A stretch of 64,000 nucleotides of DNA from Euonymus europaeus (taxonomy: Eukaryota > Streptophyta > Magnoliopsida > Celastrales > Celastraceae): positions 7,765,501 through 7,829,500 of the forward strand of contig OY756969.1 in assembly GCA_963580455.1 (NCBI GenBank). Direction: 5' to 3'. The notes under the pieces are model-generated. The model worked only from the letters and a program-made list of their open reading frames with translations, made no database searches and had not been told where the DNA came from. Shown one piece after another: positions 10,980 to 26,992 of this stretch (the stretch's first letter is position 1; every line of letters begins with the position of its first letter). A program made the translations under genes and the position numbers.

Positions 10980-13350
10980 GGTTCTCAATTTGGGACCTAA
11001 AAGGATTAAAAACCTACATAGTTAATAGCTTACTATTGCAAGTTGTCTCCTGGTAAAAAGAGCTATCCTCCCTGGCCGACATGTACATTCTCATACGGAA
11101 TTGTAAAGTAACCTACCTTTTACCTTTTTTGTTAGATTTTAATTATCAAACAAACTTTTTCTTTGTAATTATGATGTAGCTATAGCCGTCACCTATAGAC
11201 ATAATTTTTATGACAGTTATGACATATACCACACTTAACACTCTCAAAATTCTTCATAAATTTATAAATTTGACCATTATTCTCGTTTGCTTTTCTTCTT
11301 GATCTCCATGACTTGGCATCTATCTTCTCTAGCTCCTTGTCTAGTTTTCTTTCAGAAACTTTCACATATAAAATTACCAGTTTATTCTTTGGGAAATTTT
11401 TTGAATTGGCCCCCTTACTTAAAAGAATGAATCAATTTAGCCTTTTAAATTTATTTAGGGTCAATTTAGCCCCTCAATTTTCAAGATTTTAGTCCATTAG
11501 TCCTTCTGTCTCATTTTCATCTATTTTTCCTATTGTGGCAATTTATTTTTGACATGGCAATGTAATTTTTTTTTCGCATATGACATATTTTTGAAAATAA
11601 ATAACTTCCACCCATTACATGACATGGGTGGTTACTAATATGGCATGGGTGGTTCCTTCAAAAATAACCACCATATGATGATCTCTTACAAAAAATTACA
11701 TCTCATTTATTTAAATGGAAAAAACACTACCACATCAACGAAAACAAATAGAATTATAATGAAAGGGCTAACATATTACTTTCTTGAAAGTTGAGGGGCT
11801 AAATTGATTCTAAATGAAGTTCAGAGGTTAAATTGATTCTTTCACTCAAGTTTATGAGCTATCTCAAAACTTCTCCCTTTATTCTTTTTATATTGAAAGG
11901 CCCAAGTTTCGAGGCTCTAACAATTAGGTTCTATTACTCCATTTTATTATTTGTTATTTCTTTTTTCATATTATTTGTTATTTTTGTGTTAGGTAATGTG
12001 CTGAATGATTCCCACCCTGAAGTAAAACTCCTTGATCTGTGAGGAATTTGGTCTTCATGTATTTGAAACGAAAGAAGAATAATACATCCAATAGTCACTG
12101 TGGATGATCGTGGACTCTTCGATGCTCAAATCATCTCTTAATTATAGATAGTATATTTTTAGTATTCAAAGTTTCATCTCATACCTCTTTACCTTTTAAG
12201 GCCATCCACAGCAGAAACTCAACATGAAACTCAACACAAAACTCTTGAAATTTACAATTTTGAAATTTACAATTTTATACACTTTTGAAATTTACAGTTT
12301 CTCAAAAACTATATCCATACATCAGATACTCTTAACCATACTCTAAATCATTTAAATATTTATTTCCTCAATCATTTTTTTACTAATTTAAAGTCAACAC
12401 ATTTTATAATTATCACATCAAATACTATCACACTAAATATAGTAAATTGAGATTAATTAAAATAATTATTATTTGATTAATTTATTAATACTATATTAAT
12501 GTTATAGTTAAATTGTGTGGCTACAAATTTGGTAGTTGAATTGTGTGGATAACATTGTGATTGTTGGGTTGTGTGGCTACAAATTTTGTGTGTGATGATG
12601 TAGAATTGTGACCTCTAGGATCGTAATTCATGCATCTCATCATTTAGGAAAACCTCCGTGTCCCACTCCTCTGCTTTTATGGGTAGGGCCTAATTCCTCT
12701 TCTCACAGCGTTTTTTTTTCTTGTGGTGGGAATTGAACTTCTTACCTCATTTAAATGGGTTGGAGACACTACCACCAAGCTTTCGGGATCATAATTCGTG
12801 CATCTCATCAGTGTGGTTGTTGGAATACTTGGCCATGAATTGGTCGTTCAATTGTGTGGATGTCATTTTAGTTATTGTTGGGTTGTGTGGCTACAAGTTA
12901 GGTGTGGTTGTTGGAATACTTGTCCATGAATTGGTTGTTGAATTGCGTGGATGCCATTCTAGATGATATTGTCTATAAAATCAAGAACTTATGATCTTTT
13001 TTGCATAAGCTCAAGCCATCATTTCTATAGTAATACTCATATCAATGGATTTCTGTAGAAGGAGCTGAAAGAAACCGATTAATGCAAATCCCCCTCCAGA
13101 TACTATTTTCAGAGTTTATAATATATGAATGTCCTATATATCAAAAAGAAATAAAGAAAGAAATCTTCCAGTGCATAGCAAGGTTAAGCGAATAAACTGT
13201 TTATTAAGGTGAAGAATGCTCTTTGCAAGCGCATGCAAAATGTTAAGCAATAACAATGGCAATGCAACTAGCTAGTGCAAGGACGCCATCTTTATTTGTT
13301 TCTTGAATTTGAACAAAATCACGCGATGATCAGCTAAGCAATTAGAACTT
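10980..13350. other. intergenic, no gene seen
   Basis: This is AT-rich sequence with stop codons in every frame. It holds a small tandem repeat (12811-12962). The part next to 13351 should contain the 3' UTR of the subtilase gene. Confidence 0.6.
12811..12962. repeat. two-copy tandem repeat, period 91 bp
   Basis: The segment starting GTGTGGTTGTTGGAATACTT (12811-12871) recurs at 12902-12962 with a handful of substitutions. Shorter pieces (TTGTGTGGCTACAA) are scattered from 12515 to 12900. The origin is unknown. Confidence 0.8.
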
Positions 13351-16728
<3,378 letters not shown>

Positions 16729-16794
16729 GGACATGCCACAAGTAATCTCTGTGTCTCTAAAATGTTTTGAGGGCACATTTATGAAAGTTAGTCA

Positions 16795-16802
16795 TTTTAT
16801 AG
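16795..16802 (-). promoter_or_regulatory. TATA box of the subtilase gene
   Basis: The minus strand reads CTATAAAA, 67 bases upstream of the chosen ATG. Sequence and distance suit a plant core promoter. Confidence 0.6.
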
Positions 16803-17565
16803 AGATGAAGAGATGAACTACTTAAATTGGAAATATCGTTTGGACTACTTTCACAACCAACTACCTACTGTTATACCCGCCACTATGAATCCGTGCAAAT
16901 TCGGCCATACAATGTTCTATGCCAGTTAAAGACAGAACGGATAAAACTAGGAACCTTTGCGAGTGGGCAAGCAATGTAAATCATTGGGCTGTCAATGGAT
17001 TGAGACTAGATCTAGATCCGATCTGTATTACGGCCGGCATGCTTAGCCGAATATTAGTTCAATTTTGTGAGTAAAACTTGATCACCCGAACCACAAAGGT
17101 CCGGATATGGATTAGCCAAATTATAACAAATGAAGAAAGCTTTTCTTTGAATATAACGACGAGTACGTGTATGAACATTGCTCTAACATCATGAACTGGA
17201 TCCCATACGTACGTGTATTCTTTTGACGATTTGTACACTGTCGTAGTTGCATAAGAATCAAACAAATATTGGAATAATCAGTTAATGTTGTAATAAGAGT
17301 ATGAATAAAAATGATATAACTTGTAGTATACATTGTAATAGTACAGTATGTGTAGTTACATAAATTGTTTAATTAAACAGTTGGACAGAAAAATTCACTC
17401 AGAAATGGATGAGTTGGTCATTTTAGGGAAGATCTGACCGAATAGTGTCTATGTGCATTCAAGTACCCATGAGGGTAAGTGACAAGCATGCTTACACTTT
17501 TAGAACCCACGTAAACCACCTTAAGGCAATAGATTACAATTTCATTCATGTACATTAATCACTTA
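16803..17565. other. subtilase upstream region, no gene seen
   Basis: This holds the presumed proximal promoter. No open frame with recognisable content is present on either strand. Confidence 0.5.
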
Positions 17566-17910
17566 CACTATAAGAAACCGATCATTTTGAAGGGAAAAAA
17601 AATAAAATCAATCCCAACAAAATTTGATCTGCGACGGAATTCGTAAAAAAATCCGTCGCTATACCCAAATATTTTTTTTGACTTTTTGCGATGGTATTAG
17701 GGGCAATTTTTTTGTGTGCAATAAACAGAATGTCACAACATACGATTTTTCTATCACGAAACATTTTTCACCATTTGACTATCTGTTACAGAAAATATTT
17801 CGGAGTAATTTGTGCCAGAAAATTAATTTCCGTCGCAAATTTAGAGACGGAAATTATTGTGATGGGACATTTCCATCTCTATTTCCGTCGCTAATATTTT
17901 TTGCGACAAA
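17566..17910 (+). mobile_element. CACTA-type terminal remnant
   Basis: It begins CACTATAAGAAAC, close to the CACTACAAGAAA ends of plant CACTA transposons. It carries several subterminal copies of the short motif GCGACGGAA / TTCCGTCGC in both orientations (17632-17910), as such elements do. No matching opposite end is found nearby, so it is a fragment or a decayed non-autonomous copy. Confidence 0.6.
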
Positions 17911-17981
17911 TAATAAATGACAGTTATTTATATATTTAATATATGTATTTAATAGTTGTATTAAATATGTTCATATATATT

Positions 17982-19238
17982 TATTAGAGAGTTCATTTTC
18001 AAGAGTTGAGAATATGAGTGACGAGCGATCTCTAGTGTGAATATCTTAAATCAAGTTCCTAATTGTATAAATATTAATTGGACAATAACAATTTCGAAGA
18101 TTAGCATACTATTTGTTTCCTATGAAAATAGGGTTGTGAGTCTCATGCAATATAATATATGATATTAGAACAAACATAAGGAAGATTTATTGTTAAATAA
18201 ATTCTTCGAACATGACTTACTAAATGATGAATCACTTGGAACATTATTTTCTTTTCAATGATTTATTACTTATTTAAGATTGTGCAAATATCCCTTAGAC
18301 CTGAGATGGTATAGTAGTCTTGTATATGGGTGATCGAATATTGTTAATGATGATAATATTTATTTATTGAATAAATATTGATATTTGATGGACTCAGTTA
18401 GTTATGCATAAAGATTTGTGTGCATTCAACAAATGATTTATCGCCTCGAAATAAACAAGGAGAATATTTTATGTGATCCGAATTTTTTTGACATAGAAAA
18501 TCCTTGGCCGAGGTAAAATGATTAATGAAAATATATTTTCATTAATTATTGTTTGCCAATAAATTATTGGATTTGTACATATAATTGAGTTAGTGGATTT
18601 GACAATTTTTCATGATCCTCGCTCGATTGGGATATTGCACGGTGGAAGGATTCAGTTATACAGTAATCATAATTAAAGCTTCATATGAAATTATTCATAA
18701 CTGATCAAGTAGTCATGATATGCTGATAGACATCACTCATGATTTACAATAAATTATTAAAAGTTGTTTTAATTAACAACGAAGGGTTTGATATTATTCT
18801 TATTTTTAATCGGTAATGAACCTAGAAAGTCAAATATAAAGAATCGCGAAAATTTATTCAACTAAGGTTGGAAAGGAGAACTATGTGAATTTGATAATTT
18901 ACATGAGATGAAAATAATTGAATAATTAATTGAATAAATGTTTATTGTAAACCATGCCAGACCCAATTAATTAATAAACATTGCTAGCACATTATGCCTT
19001 AGTTAAAAGTTGGCTCATGATTCAATTAATTATAAAAGGCCCTAAGGGAGAACAAAAGATATAGACATTTGTTTTTCCTGGTTTTTCGTTCATAGTTTTT
19101 ATTTACAAAACCCTAGTAGGCGGTTCATGGATAGCCTAGGAACTCTGTACAATCGAAGTGTCACCGGATAAAGAATTGCCTCAATAAGGTACGTATGCTC
19201 TTTATATTTTGTGTATGTATATCTTACGTTTGCTAGCA
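17982..19238 (+). repeat. decayed Ty1/copia LTR
   Basis: The right end TGCTAGCA is followed by a one-base-spaced degenerate primer-binding site TGGTATAAGAG (19240-19250; usual form TGGTATCAGAG). A TATA motif (TATAAAAGG) is near 19033. The left boundary is uncertain because the expected TGTT start is mutated or missing. The matching gag lies at 25168, beyond an inserted gypsy element. Confidence 0.55.
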
Positions 19239-19784
19239 GTGGTATAAGAGGAGTGGGTATATGGTATACATTGAATTCAGTATTTAAGAGCTTTACTGGT
19301 GAGAATTGAGTTTTCAAAGAAAAGCTTGAAATCAGTTTACTATGAATTTGGAAATCATTGATTGAAATCCATATATGTGTGTTGATTTGTGAAATCATAT
19401 CTGTATATTTTGCTTGATCTGTTTTTGTTATCAGTAAGAATAAGATTGGGAAATTCTTAATGAAATTGGTGAGGTGAAATATGTGATCCTATTTTTTTTT
19501 GGTGATTTTACTTATATGGATGCTTGATCTGGAGTTGTAGAAATCATGTAGCTCGAATAGATTTGTTTGGATCTTGGTGTATCACGCAATAATAACTCAG
19601 GAAGCCCTTTTTTTTGTTTGGTAGAAACCTAGTGAAGAAACCCATTTTAGATCTATAAAATTGTTTGTTAATCAATTTTCAGTTTTGTTTTACACAATTG
19701 ATATTTGTGGGTTGTTTTATTTTGGCTTGATCTTGTTTGATATGAGTATCAAAGTTGAAACCGAATGAAAAGCCCGAAGGTTTA

Positions 19785-20125
19785 TGTGACAGTCCAAGAA
19801 TATCAAGCAAGAAATCCACCCAAGAGAGCAGTCAAAAGGAACCAAAGAATGCTCTCCATATCATAAGAACTCACCAGTGTAGGCACTTCGAGAGACCTAT
19901 GCCTCCGGCATCTTTCACAAGATAAAATCTTCCTTAACAATATAATCTTCTCCCACAAAAAACTTCCACACAACCCTTAAACACAAAATAGATAATGGGT
20001 TGGACCCAAACATTCGAAGCCCAGACCACAAGAAAAAGTAATGCACTCCAACAGCAGCCCACTAGCCAAAAAAACACTATTGACGCCTTCACAAAATTAA
20101 GGTGCCAAATCGTTAAGGTATAACA
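19785..20125 (-). repeat. Reina-like 3' LTR
   Basis: On the minus strand it runs TGTTATACC...GACTGTCACA. It matches 24060-24416 in order with point differences and short indels. It lies next to target duplication GTTTA. Confidence 0.9.
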
Positions 20126-20136
20126 ATACCCTCCCA

Positions 20137-20240
20137 TCAAAGAACCTTGGTCTCAAGGTGAGGGTAGGCTTTCAATAATTCATAGCAGAGCTCCCAGGTA
20201 GCTTCACTTTCATTCTTAGCAGTCCACTTTGATAAACCCC
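20137..20240 (-). pseudogene. second chromodomain C-terminus
   Basis: A minus-strand frame with SEATWELCYELLKAYP ends in TGA at 20137-20139, directly before the purine tract of the outer 3' LTR. It is a chromodomain end separate from the one at 20531, so it belongs to the outer element. The rest of that domain is cut off by the LTR-like block at 20228-20452. Confidence 0.75.
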
Positions 20241-20452
20241 TTCACACCTAACTCAAGTACTATAGAAAGATACAATAAGAAGGAACAAGAATTGAAGAAG
20301 AAGAAACTGTATTTTCATTCACATGAGCAGTTACAAAACTCAGGCCATCATATATAGCCAACACTCACCGACTTATTCTCCTAACAGAATATTAACAAAA
20401 ACAATAACAAAAACTAATAGATTATTAACGCCAAACTAAACGGTGCGTATCA
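20228..20452 (-). repeat. LTR-like block of a second chromovirus
   Basis: On the minus strand a polypurine tract (AAGGGGTGGGCAG) is followed by TGATACGCACCG, with a TATA-like CTATATATG and A-rich signals downstream. It does not match the outer LTRs. No second copy exists in the window, so it is the 3' end of a different element with its 5' half lost or replaced. The right-hand (3') end is uncertain. Confidence 0.5.
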
Positions 20453-20530
20453 ACTGCCCACCCCTTAACATTGGACCTTGTCCTCAAGGAAGAGAACTAC
20501 AAATGATGAAAAATTTAATATGGCCTATAT

Positions 20531-23500
20531 TCAAAACTGAAACTCTGGATATTTAACAATAAAATCTTCATAATCTTCCCATGTCGCCTCCTCAATATTA
20601 TGATTAAGCCATTGAACTAATAATTGAGTTCCTGCTCGGTTGCACTTCTTTTAAACCCATCATCAGTTGTCATTGGTAAAACAGTGCTTGGAGTGACCCT
20701 TGGTCCCAAATGTTTCTTCAAACTACTAACATCGAATACTTAATGAAAGTATTCTGAGGGAGCTGTAACCTATAAGCTACCTTGCCAATTCATTCCAGAA
20801 TCTCATATGGCCCATAAAACCTTCAATGGAGTTTATGAAAAGAATGAGAGTTGAGAGTTGGCAATTGGCAGGGTATTAGCTTGAGATAAGCCATATCTCC
20901 TACCTGGAATTCTCTTTCAGATCAATGTTTGTTAGCTTGCAACTGCATCCTCTCTTGTGCAAGCTGTAAGTTATGGTTGATCAAACTTAATAGAGAATCA
21001 CGTGTCATAAGAGCTTTCTCCATCACTTCTAACTTTGTAGAACCAGCTTCATATGAAATGATATTTGGAGGAGCATACCCATACACAATTTTAAATGGAG
21101 TGACCTTAGCAACTGAGTGATAAGCCGTATTGTAACTCCATTCGGCCCATGATAGCCATTGAATCCACTATTTAGGTTGCAAGCCTGTAAAGCATCATAA
21201 ATATGTCTCTAACATCGATTCACCACCTCCGTTTGACCATCACTTTAGGGATGGTAGTCTGAGGACATAGCTTAGAGCCTTGTTGCTTGAAGAACTCCTT
21301 CCAGAAAATGCTTAGAAACATTGAATCCCTATCATTGACAATCGAAGATGGCATACCATGAAGCTTAAAGATATTGTCTATGAACAATTGAGCTACCATG
21401 GATGCAGTGTAAGGATGAGACAAGGCAATAAAGTGTCCATATTTTGACAATCTATCAACCACAACCATAATTACAGTTTTACCTTTGCAATTTGGTAATG
21501 CTATAATGAAATCCATGCTTATATATTTTCACACATGTTGTGGGATAGGAAGAGGCTGCAAGAGACCAGGTGGTGCCATGGTTTCATATTTATTTTGCTG
21601 GAAAATTGGGCATTCTGCCACATATTTCAATATTTCTTTCTTCATCCCTACCCAATAAAATCCTCTCTTCAATCACTGATAGATCTTCAAGACACCAGGA
21701 TGTCCTGCTGCTGGAGTATTATGAAACTACTCAATAAGTTTCATCTTCCACTATGAAGTCGAACTTACTACTATTCTAGTTTTGTACTTGAGTAGTCCAT
21801 TATCTATTGCCCATATAGATTGGAAGGCTGGTGTGGAATTTACTGCTGCTGTTTTGGAAATAATCCCAAGGATCTTTTTCCATATTGCGTCTCAAATCAT
21901 CAATCCAATCCAGATAAGGATGTGTTATGGCAGAACATTCCTTGTGCTTGTCATATCCATTATTGTAGCAACAGATTGCTCAGAAAGTTTTAAAGAACCA
22001 TGAACCCTAAAAGTTTAGCCACCTATTTTTGTTGGAAAGGAGTAGTGACTTTCTGTCCAAGGAAATATTTTAAGCTTTTGTGGTCAGTCTTGATTACAAA
22101 ATGATTACCGTGAAGGTAATTTTGCCATTTCTTAACAGCATATACTATGGCCATCAATTCCTTCTCATAGGTAGAAAAAGATTGATTCTTGGGACCAAGA
22201 GCTTGACTAGTAAAAGCTATGGGATGTCCCTTTTGCTGTAATACTGCACCAATTCCAGTGCCTGATGCATAGCATTCCAATTCAAAAGGAATAGTAAAAT
22301 CAGGGAGTGCTAATACCTGGGGTGATAGTATTACTTGTTTTAATTGATTGAAGGCAGTAGTAGCATGTTCACTCCATTGGAAGCATCCTTTTTTGTGAGC
22401 TGATATAAACGCTGACAAATTTTGTGAGCTGATATAAACGCTGACAAATCTTGCCATAACCAGCTACAAATTTTCTGTAGTAACTAGTTAAATGAAGAAA
22501 TCCTCTCAACTCCTTTATATAAGTAAGTAGAGGTCAATCAAGAATAACTTGCAACTTTGAGGGATCAGCAGAAACGCCATTTCCAGATTCTGCATGGCCC
22601 AGATATTCTATTTGTTTCTGCCCAAAAAGCACACTTTTGTTTTTTAACCCATAGCTGATTTTTCTGCAGTAATGTAAAAGCTCTTTTCAAATATGTCAAA
22701 TGAGAATTCCAGTCCGAGCTATATACAAGAATATCATCAAAAAAACTAAAATAACTTTTCTAAGGAAAGGTTTAAAAATCTGGTTCATAGGGCCCTGAAA
22801 TGTGGCAGGGGCACTAGTTAGCCCAAAGAGCATGCCAAAGAACTCATAATGCCCCTCATGTGTTCTAAAAGTAGTTTTTCAATGTCAGCAGGGTGCATCC
22901 TAATCTGATGGTAACCAGCTCTAAGATCTAGTTTGGAGAAATAAACAGATCCATCTAGTTCATCCAATACGTCATCAATGAGTGGAATTGAATACTTGTC
23001 TTTTATAGTGACTTGATTCAAGTCTCTGTAATCCATGAACATTCTCCATGTTTCCTCCTTTTTTTTACTAACAAAATAGGAGAAGAAAATGGACTATGAG
23101 AGTAATGAATATAACCAGACTGAAGTAATTCTCTCACTACCTTTTCAATTTCATTCTTTTGGAGTGGGCCATAATGGTAAGGTCTCTTGCTAGGTGGCTT
23201 TGCTCCATTCTTTAGAGGGATCCTATGGTCCAAATCTCTTTGTGGAGGAAGTTCAATAGGTATTGTAAATACTGCTGCAAAAGAAGACAGCAGTTGATCC
23301 AACTCTTCCTGCTGTTGAACTATGAGTTCATCATGAATATGAGATTGTTGCAATTCCTAAGAATATAACAACAGTCCTAAGCTGGAAGTGCTTAATTGTT
23401 TCTCAATTTGGTGAAGAGAAACATCCTCAATCAAGTTATGAGGGTCAACCAAATTAGGTAGCTCACTTTTGATCTTAAACTGTTGTCCCTGAGAAGTAAA

Positions 23501-23980
23501 TTCCATCTGCAATAGCTTGAAGTCCCATAAGATAGGACTAACAGGTTGCAAATGGTCATACCGTTATAAGGCATCTCCCTTCAAGCGAAGAGTAGCAATA
23601 TGAAGACAATTCTAAAATGGGGTATTATCGTAATCAAACTATTGATTGGCTCACAAAATCCATTTTGCCACATTAGTACCATTAAATTTGGGAAAAACCA
23701 GGCCATCAACTTGAATTTTTAACTCATCAACTTTCTTGTCATGGCCTTGACGTTGGTTAGTGTGAGGTTGATTGCAGTGGCCTACCGAAAGTGGTCGCAA
23801 ATTACCTCAATCACCCCTTTCCAAAACTTAAAGTAGTGATTGGTTCTAAGGACCTGGTTGACTCCCTCAGATTTTGGCCTCATTCCCACCCTGATGAGCC
23901 TCAAAATAGTAGCAGCGAGTTGGGCAACCAAGGCTTGCACAAAGTGCACTTCAACACACCTATGAAGTATCACTAGTGGA
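20531..23980 (-). pseudogene. chromovirus gag-pol, degenerate
   Basis: Fragments on the minus strand, in order: a gag remnant (about 23980-23550), a post-protease linker (23551-23357), reverse transcriptase (23353-22800, with FSSPILLVKK, MDYRDLNQ and LDLRAGYHQI), RNase H (22457-22023), integrase core (21516-21220, [13 protein letters not shown]) and a chromodomain (LVQWLNHNIEEATWEDYEDF) ending at TGA 20531-20533. Gag joins almost directly to the linker, so protease and most of gag have been deleted. A 29-bp tandem duplication at 22391-22448 adds another frame change. It cannot be functional. Confidence 0.87.
22391..22448. repeat. 29-bp tandem duplication in the RT/RNase H region
   Basis: The segment starting TTTTGTGAGCTGATATAAAC occurs twice in direct succession. 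Because 29 is not a multiple of 3 it shifts the polyprotein frame. Confidence 0.9.
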
Positions 23981-24059
23981 CTCTATACATCTTGCTTATC
24001 CTTTTTCTCTATGGCCGAACAAGTCTCCACCACCATGATTGTGACACTTTGATACCAGT

Positions 24060-24416
24060 TGTGACAGTCCAAGAATTTAAAACAAGAAATCTAGTGGAGA
24101 TAGTAGCGAAAAGGAACTGAAGAATGCTCTCTAGAATAGAAGAACTCACCCGTGTAGGCAATTCAAGGGACTAACATCTCCAGCATCTTTGATGAGGAAA
24201 AATCTTCCTTAGCAAGATACTCTTCTCCCAAACAAAAACTCCACATAGCTCTTAAACTCAAAGTAGATAATGGGCTAGACCAAAACAATCGAAGCCTAAA
24301 CCACAAAAAAAAGACTGCACTCCAAGTCTCCAACAGTAGCCCACCACCAAAACACTGTTGAAACCTTCACAAAAATTTCCACAATGATTAAGGTGCCAAA
24401 TCATTGGGGTGTAATA
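24060..24416 (-). repeat. Reina-like 5' LTR
   Basis: It matches the 3' LTR at 19785-20125. The first bases are mutated (TATTACACC where the other copy has TGTTATACC). It is flanked by the GTTTA duplication and by the primer-binding site at about 24045-24057. Confidence 0.9.
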
Positions 24417-25167
24417 GTTTAGAAAACTCATATGCCCGATCTGTGTTTTCTGGTTATCCATGATTGTTGTTGAAGCTTCAGCGTGGTCACTCGCCACCTA
24501 AGCCGTCAAAAATGGCGTCAATTTTTGTTTGACAATAACCTGCAAAAGTTGTAGGTTATCTAGTTTGCATGGATCAGATATCGGATCAAGAAGGTGACCT
24601 ATTTGTAGTATTATGGGTTGAGGCCAAGTTACGAACCAGATTGGTTGAGAGTTTTTTATATGGCCACAAAGGCCAGTAGACAGTGAAGGTAGCAAGCCAG
24701 TTCTGGGCTCAAGTTTCTTCACAAAAATATTTTGGTTACTGGATTGGGTAGTGTCATGGGTCAAACACGCTGGGCTATTTGTCTAATTCTTCATACCTGT
24801 TTGGGTTTTTTGGTGGGAAATCAAAAATGGGAGACATGTGGGTTATGACCACATGCTCAAATGTTGAGGTTCAAGGGAGATGAATGGCTATTGGGCTGGG
24901 AGAAAAAACTTGAGTTGCTATGGGCCAATTTTTTGGATTGGATTTAACTCATTTTAATAATGGGCCATAATTTTAATTCAATGCCACATGTTATTACTAT
25001 AAAAAATTTCTTAATGGGTTGAACAAATTTGATTTAAGTAATGGGCCAAAACTTTTATCTAATTTTGGGCAAAATGTTTGGAACTAAATTAACTTTATTT
25101 GGGTTTCTCTTTTGTGCTTATTTTATTGAACTTGGGTTTCTTTTACAACTGTATAATTCTGCTGCAT

Positions 25168-25965
25168 ATGAATATGAGTCACATCAACTCACTTGCATAC
25201 ATATTGGATGCTAATTTCCTTACTAGGCCAATCTTTGTTGTCTGTTTAGGAAATTTAGGAATTGTTCTCAATTTCAAAAAGATAGGATATGTCTTGGGAA
25301 AGCTTGTTCCACCATCATTACCTGAAGGATCAACCGACGAGGAAAATGTCACTTATGAGAAGTGGCAGGATAATGACTTGATAGCTAGGAGTTACATCTT
25401 TGCTTCAATGTCTAATGAACTACAAAAGTAGCATGAAAACTACACTGATACTGCTATAGTATGATTCTTCATTTAAGAGAATTGTAAGGAGAATAAAGCA
25501 GGACTACTAGATATGAGATATCTAAAGAACTATTCAGGACAAGGATGACTGAAGGTGCTAATGTTCAAGACTATGTTCTCAAGATGATCAATTTGATTGA
25601 ACATCTTGAAGATTTGGATTTTACCATAGATAGCATTCTTCAGACTGACCTGATTCTACAATCCCTGCCTGATTTCTACTCATAGTTCATTGTGAATTTT
25701 CGCATGAACAAGATTGAGTGCACTTTTGCAGGACTCCTCAATAAGTTAAACATTAATCAAGGGAACATGAAGGGAAAGATTGTGGAATTTTTTTTTGTAG
25801 TTTCTTCATCTAACAAGAAGAAGAAAACATGAACGCTTGGACCTTCTAAGAAAATTTCCAAGAAGAATTCTAAGACAAGCCAGCAATAGATATATGAAAG
25901 TATTTTTTTCTGTAAAATGATGGGCACTGGAAAAGGAATTGTTCTGAATTCAAAATATATTTTGA
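25168..25965 (+). pseudogene. copia gag, broken
   Basis: From ATG 25168 the frame has the copia gag N-terminal pattern (LDANFLTRP, FKKIGYVLGKLVP, YEKWQDNDL), with a stop at 25429-25431. Further gag pieces follow in other frames (DYVLKMINLIEHLEDL, about 25570-25620; LILQSLPDFYS at about 25655) and a decayed zinc knuckle is near 25905-25945. Multiple stops and frameshifts show it is dead. Confidence 0.8.
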
Positions 25966-26729
25966 AATAAACATTAAATGTTTATTAACTCTCCATGTTA
26001 AGAAAACCAATATCTGATTTATAAATTAAATTACTGTCAATTTAATTCATAAATCAAAGACCTCGAGACTTACACTTAACTTACTTAGCATGTCGGGTAA
26101 TTAAATCCTCCTACAGGATTTGACACAATCAAAACTTATAAGCTTTCTCGAGAGGCATCCCCAATCCCTAAAGACATGGTTTACTTCAACAAACAATATT
26201 CTCGATCAATGTACTGTCATTGTCTAACTCACTGAGTTTATTGACTAATAAACAAGTCTTGCTATTTTGTGACTCAAAAAATAACCAGTCCATGATCGAT
26301 CGTTCACATTATTTATATCGGGATTAAGAGTATCAACACTCATAATAATTATGAGGTATTTATCTTATATAGCTAATATAAAAACACTTTCCTCGGCTTG
26401 ATCCAGTTCAATACATATAAGTATACTAGCGCATGAAGTCGGAACTATACCATTTTCAAAGTCATGATAAACATATTAAATCATGTGATAAAACTTTACT
26501 GATGGCTTTCCGAATTGCATCGTATGTTGCGAACTAAAACTTATATTCCACAATAACTAATGATCTAATATTCCATGTGTAAGCTGAACTCTACACATCA
26601 TATTAGTTACTGTATGAAATATTTGAAAATATGCACATGACATCATATTATATAAATTTTCATTGAAAAAACAATTAAAACTTTTATTTAATAAATATTA
26701 TCAATACAATCTTACATAACTTCCTAACA
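25966..26729 (-). repeat. partial or solo LTR, copia-like
   Basis: On the minus strand it starts TGTTAGGAAGTTATG at 26729. It is AT-rich with LTR-like composition and no coding capacity. Its inner end against the copia gag is not sharp. It ends about 260 bases upstream of the I9 gene ATG, so it could influence that promoter. Confidence 0.5.
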
Positions 26730-26939
26730 AGGACCATCCAAGAAATTCCATATAAGACACTTGATATAGTTGCATGCCGTAAATATGTTATTAAATATGG
26801 ACTAATAAATTGTGACGAGGCCTAAATATGTTTTGAGAAACTGACACTCAAACCTTAAAAGCCCACACATACTGCATGTAACCATACATTAAGCCACATT
26901 AACTACAGCTAACTAAACCACAGTAAAGGCACCTTTAGC

Positions 26940-26947
26940 TATAAATA
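26940..26947 (+). promoter_or_regulatory. TATA box of the I9 propeptide gene
   Basis: TATAAATA lies 45 bases before the ATG at 26993, which implies a very short 5' UTR. Sequence and spacing fit a plant core promoter. Confidence 0.65.
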
Positions 26948-26992
26948 TACAAGGGCAACAGAGAATTATTTTATCAATATTTTTCTTTCAAA

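Larger units (their letters stand above)
19785..24416 (-). mobile_element. complete Ty3/gypsy chromovirus (Reina-like), TSD GTTTA
   Basis: The LTRs at 24060-24416 (5') and 19785-20125 (3') are similar in sequence and are flanked by a perfect 5-bp duplication GTTTA (19780-19784 and 24417-24421). The primer site TGGTATCAAAGTG follows the 5' LTR after two bases, and a purine tract TGGGAGGGTAT precedes the 3' LTR. The 4.6 kb size, short LTRs, integrase sequence ([16 protein letters not shown]) and C-terminal chromodomain fit the Reina lineage. The coding region is broken, most of gag and all of protease are missing, and a second LTR-like block lies inside the 3' end. Confidence 0.9.
17982..25965 (+). 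mobile_element. copia element fragment split by a gypsy element
   Basis: LTR (17982-19238), primer site (19240) and leader (19251-19784) are followed by a complete Reina-like element with its target duplication. The copia leader then resumes (24422-25167) and leads into gag (25168-25965). No pol is seen; the sequence passes into an unrelated LTR near 25966. The order supports copia being older than the gypsy insertion. Confidence 0.6.
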
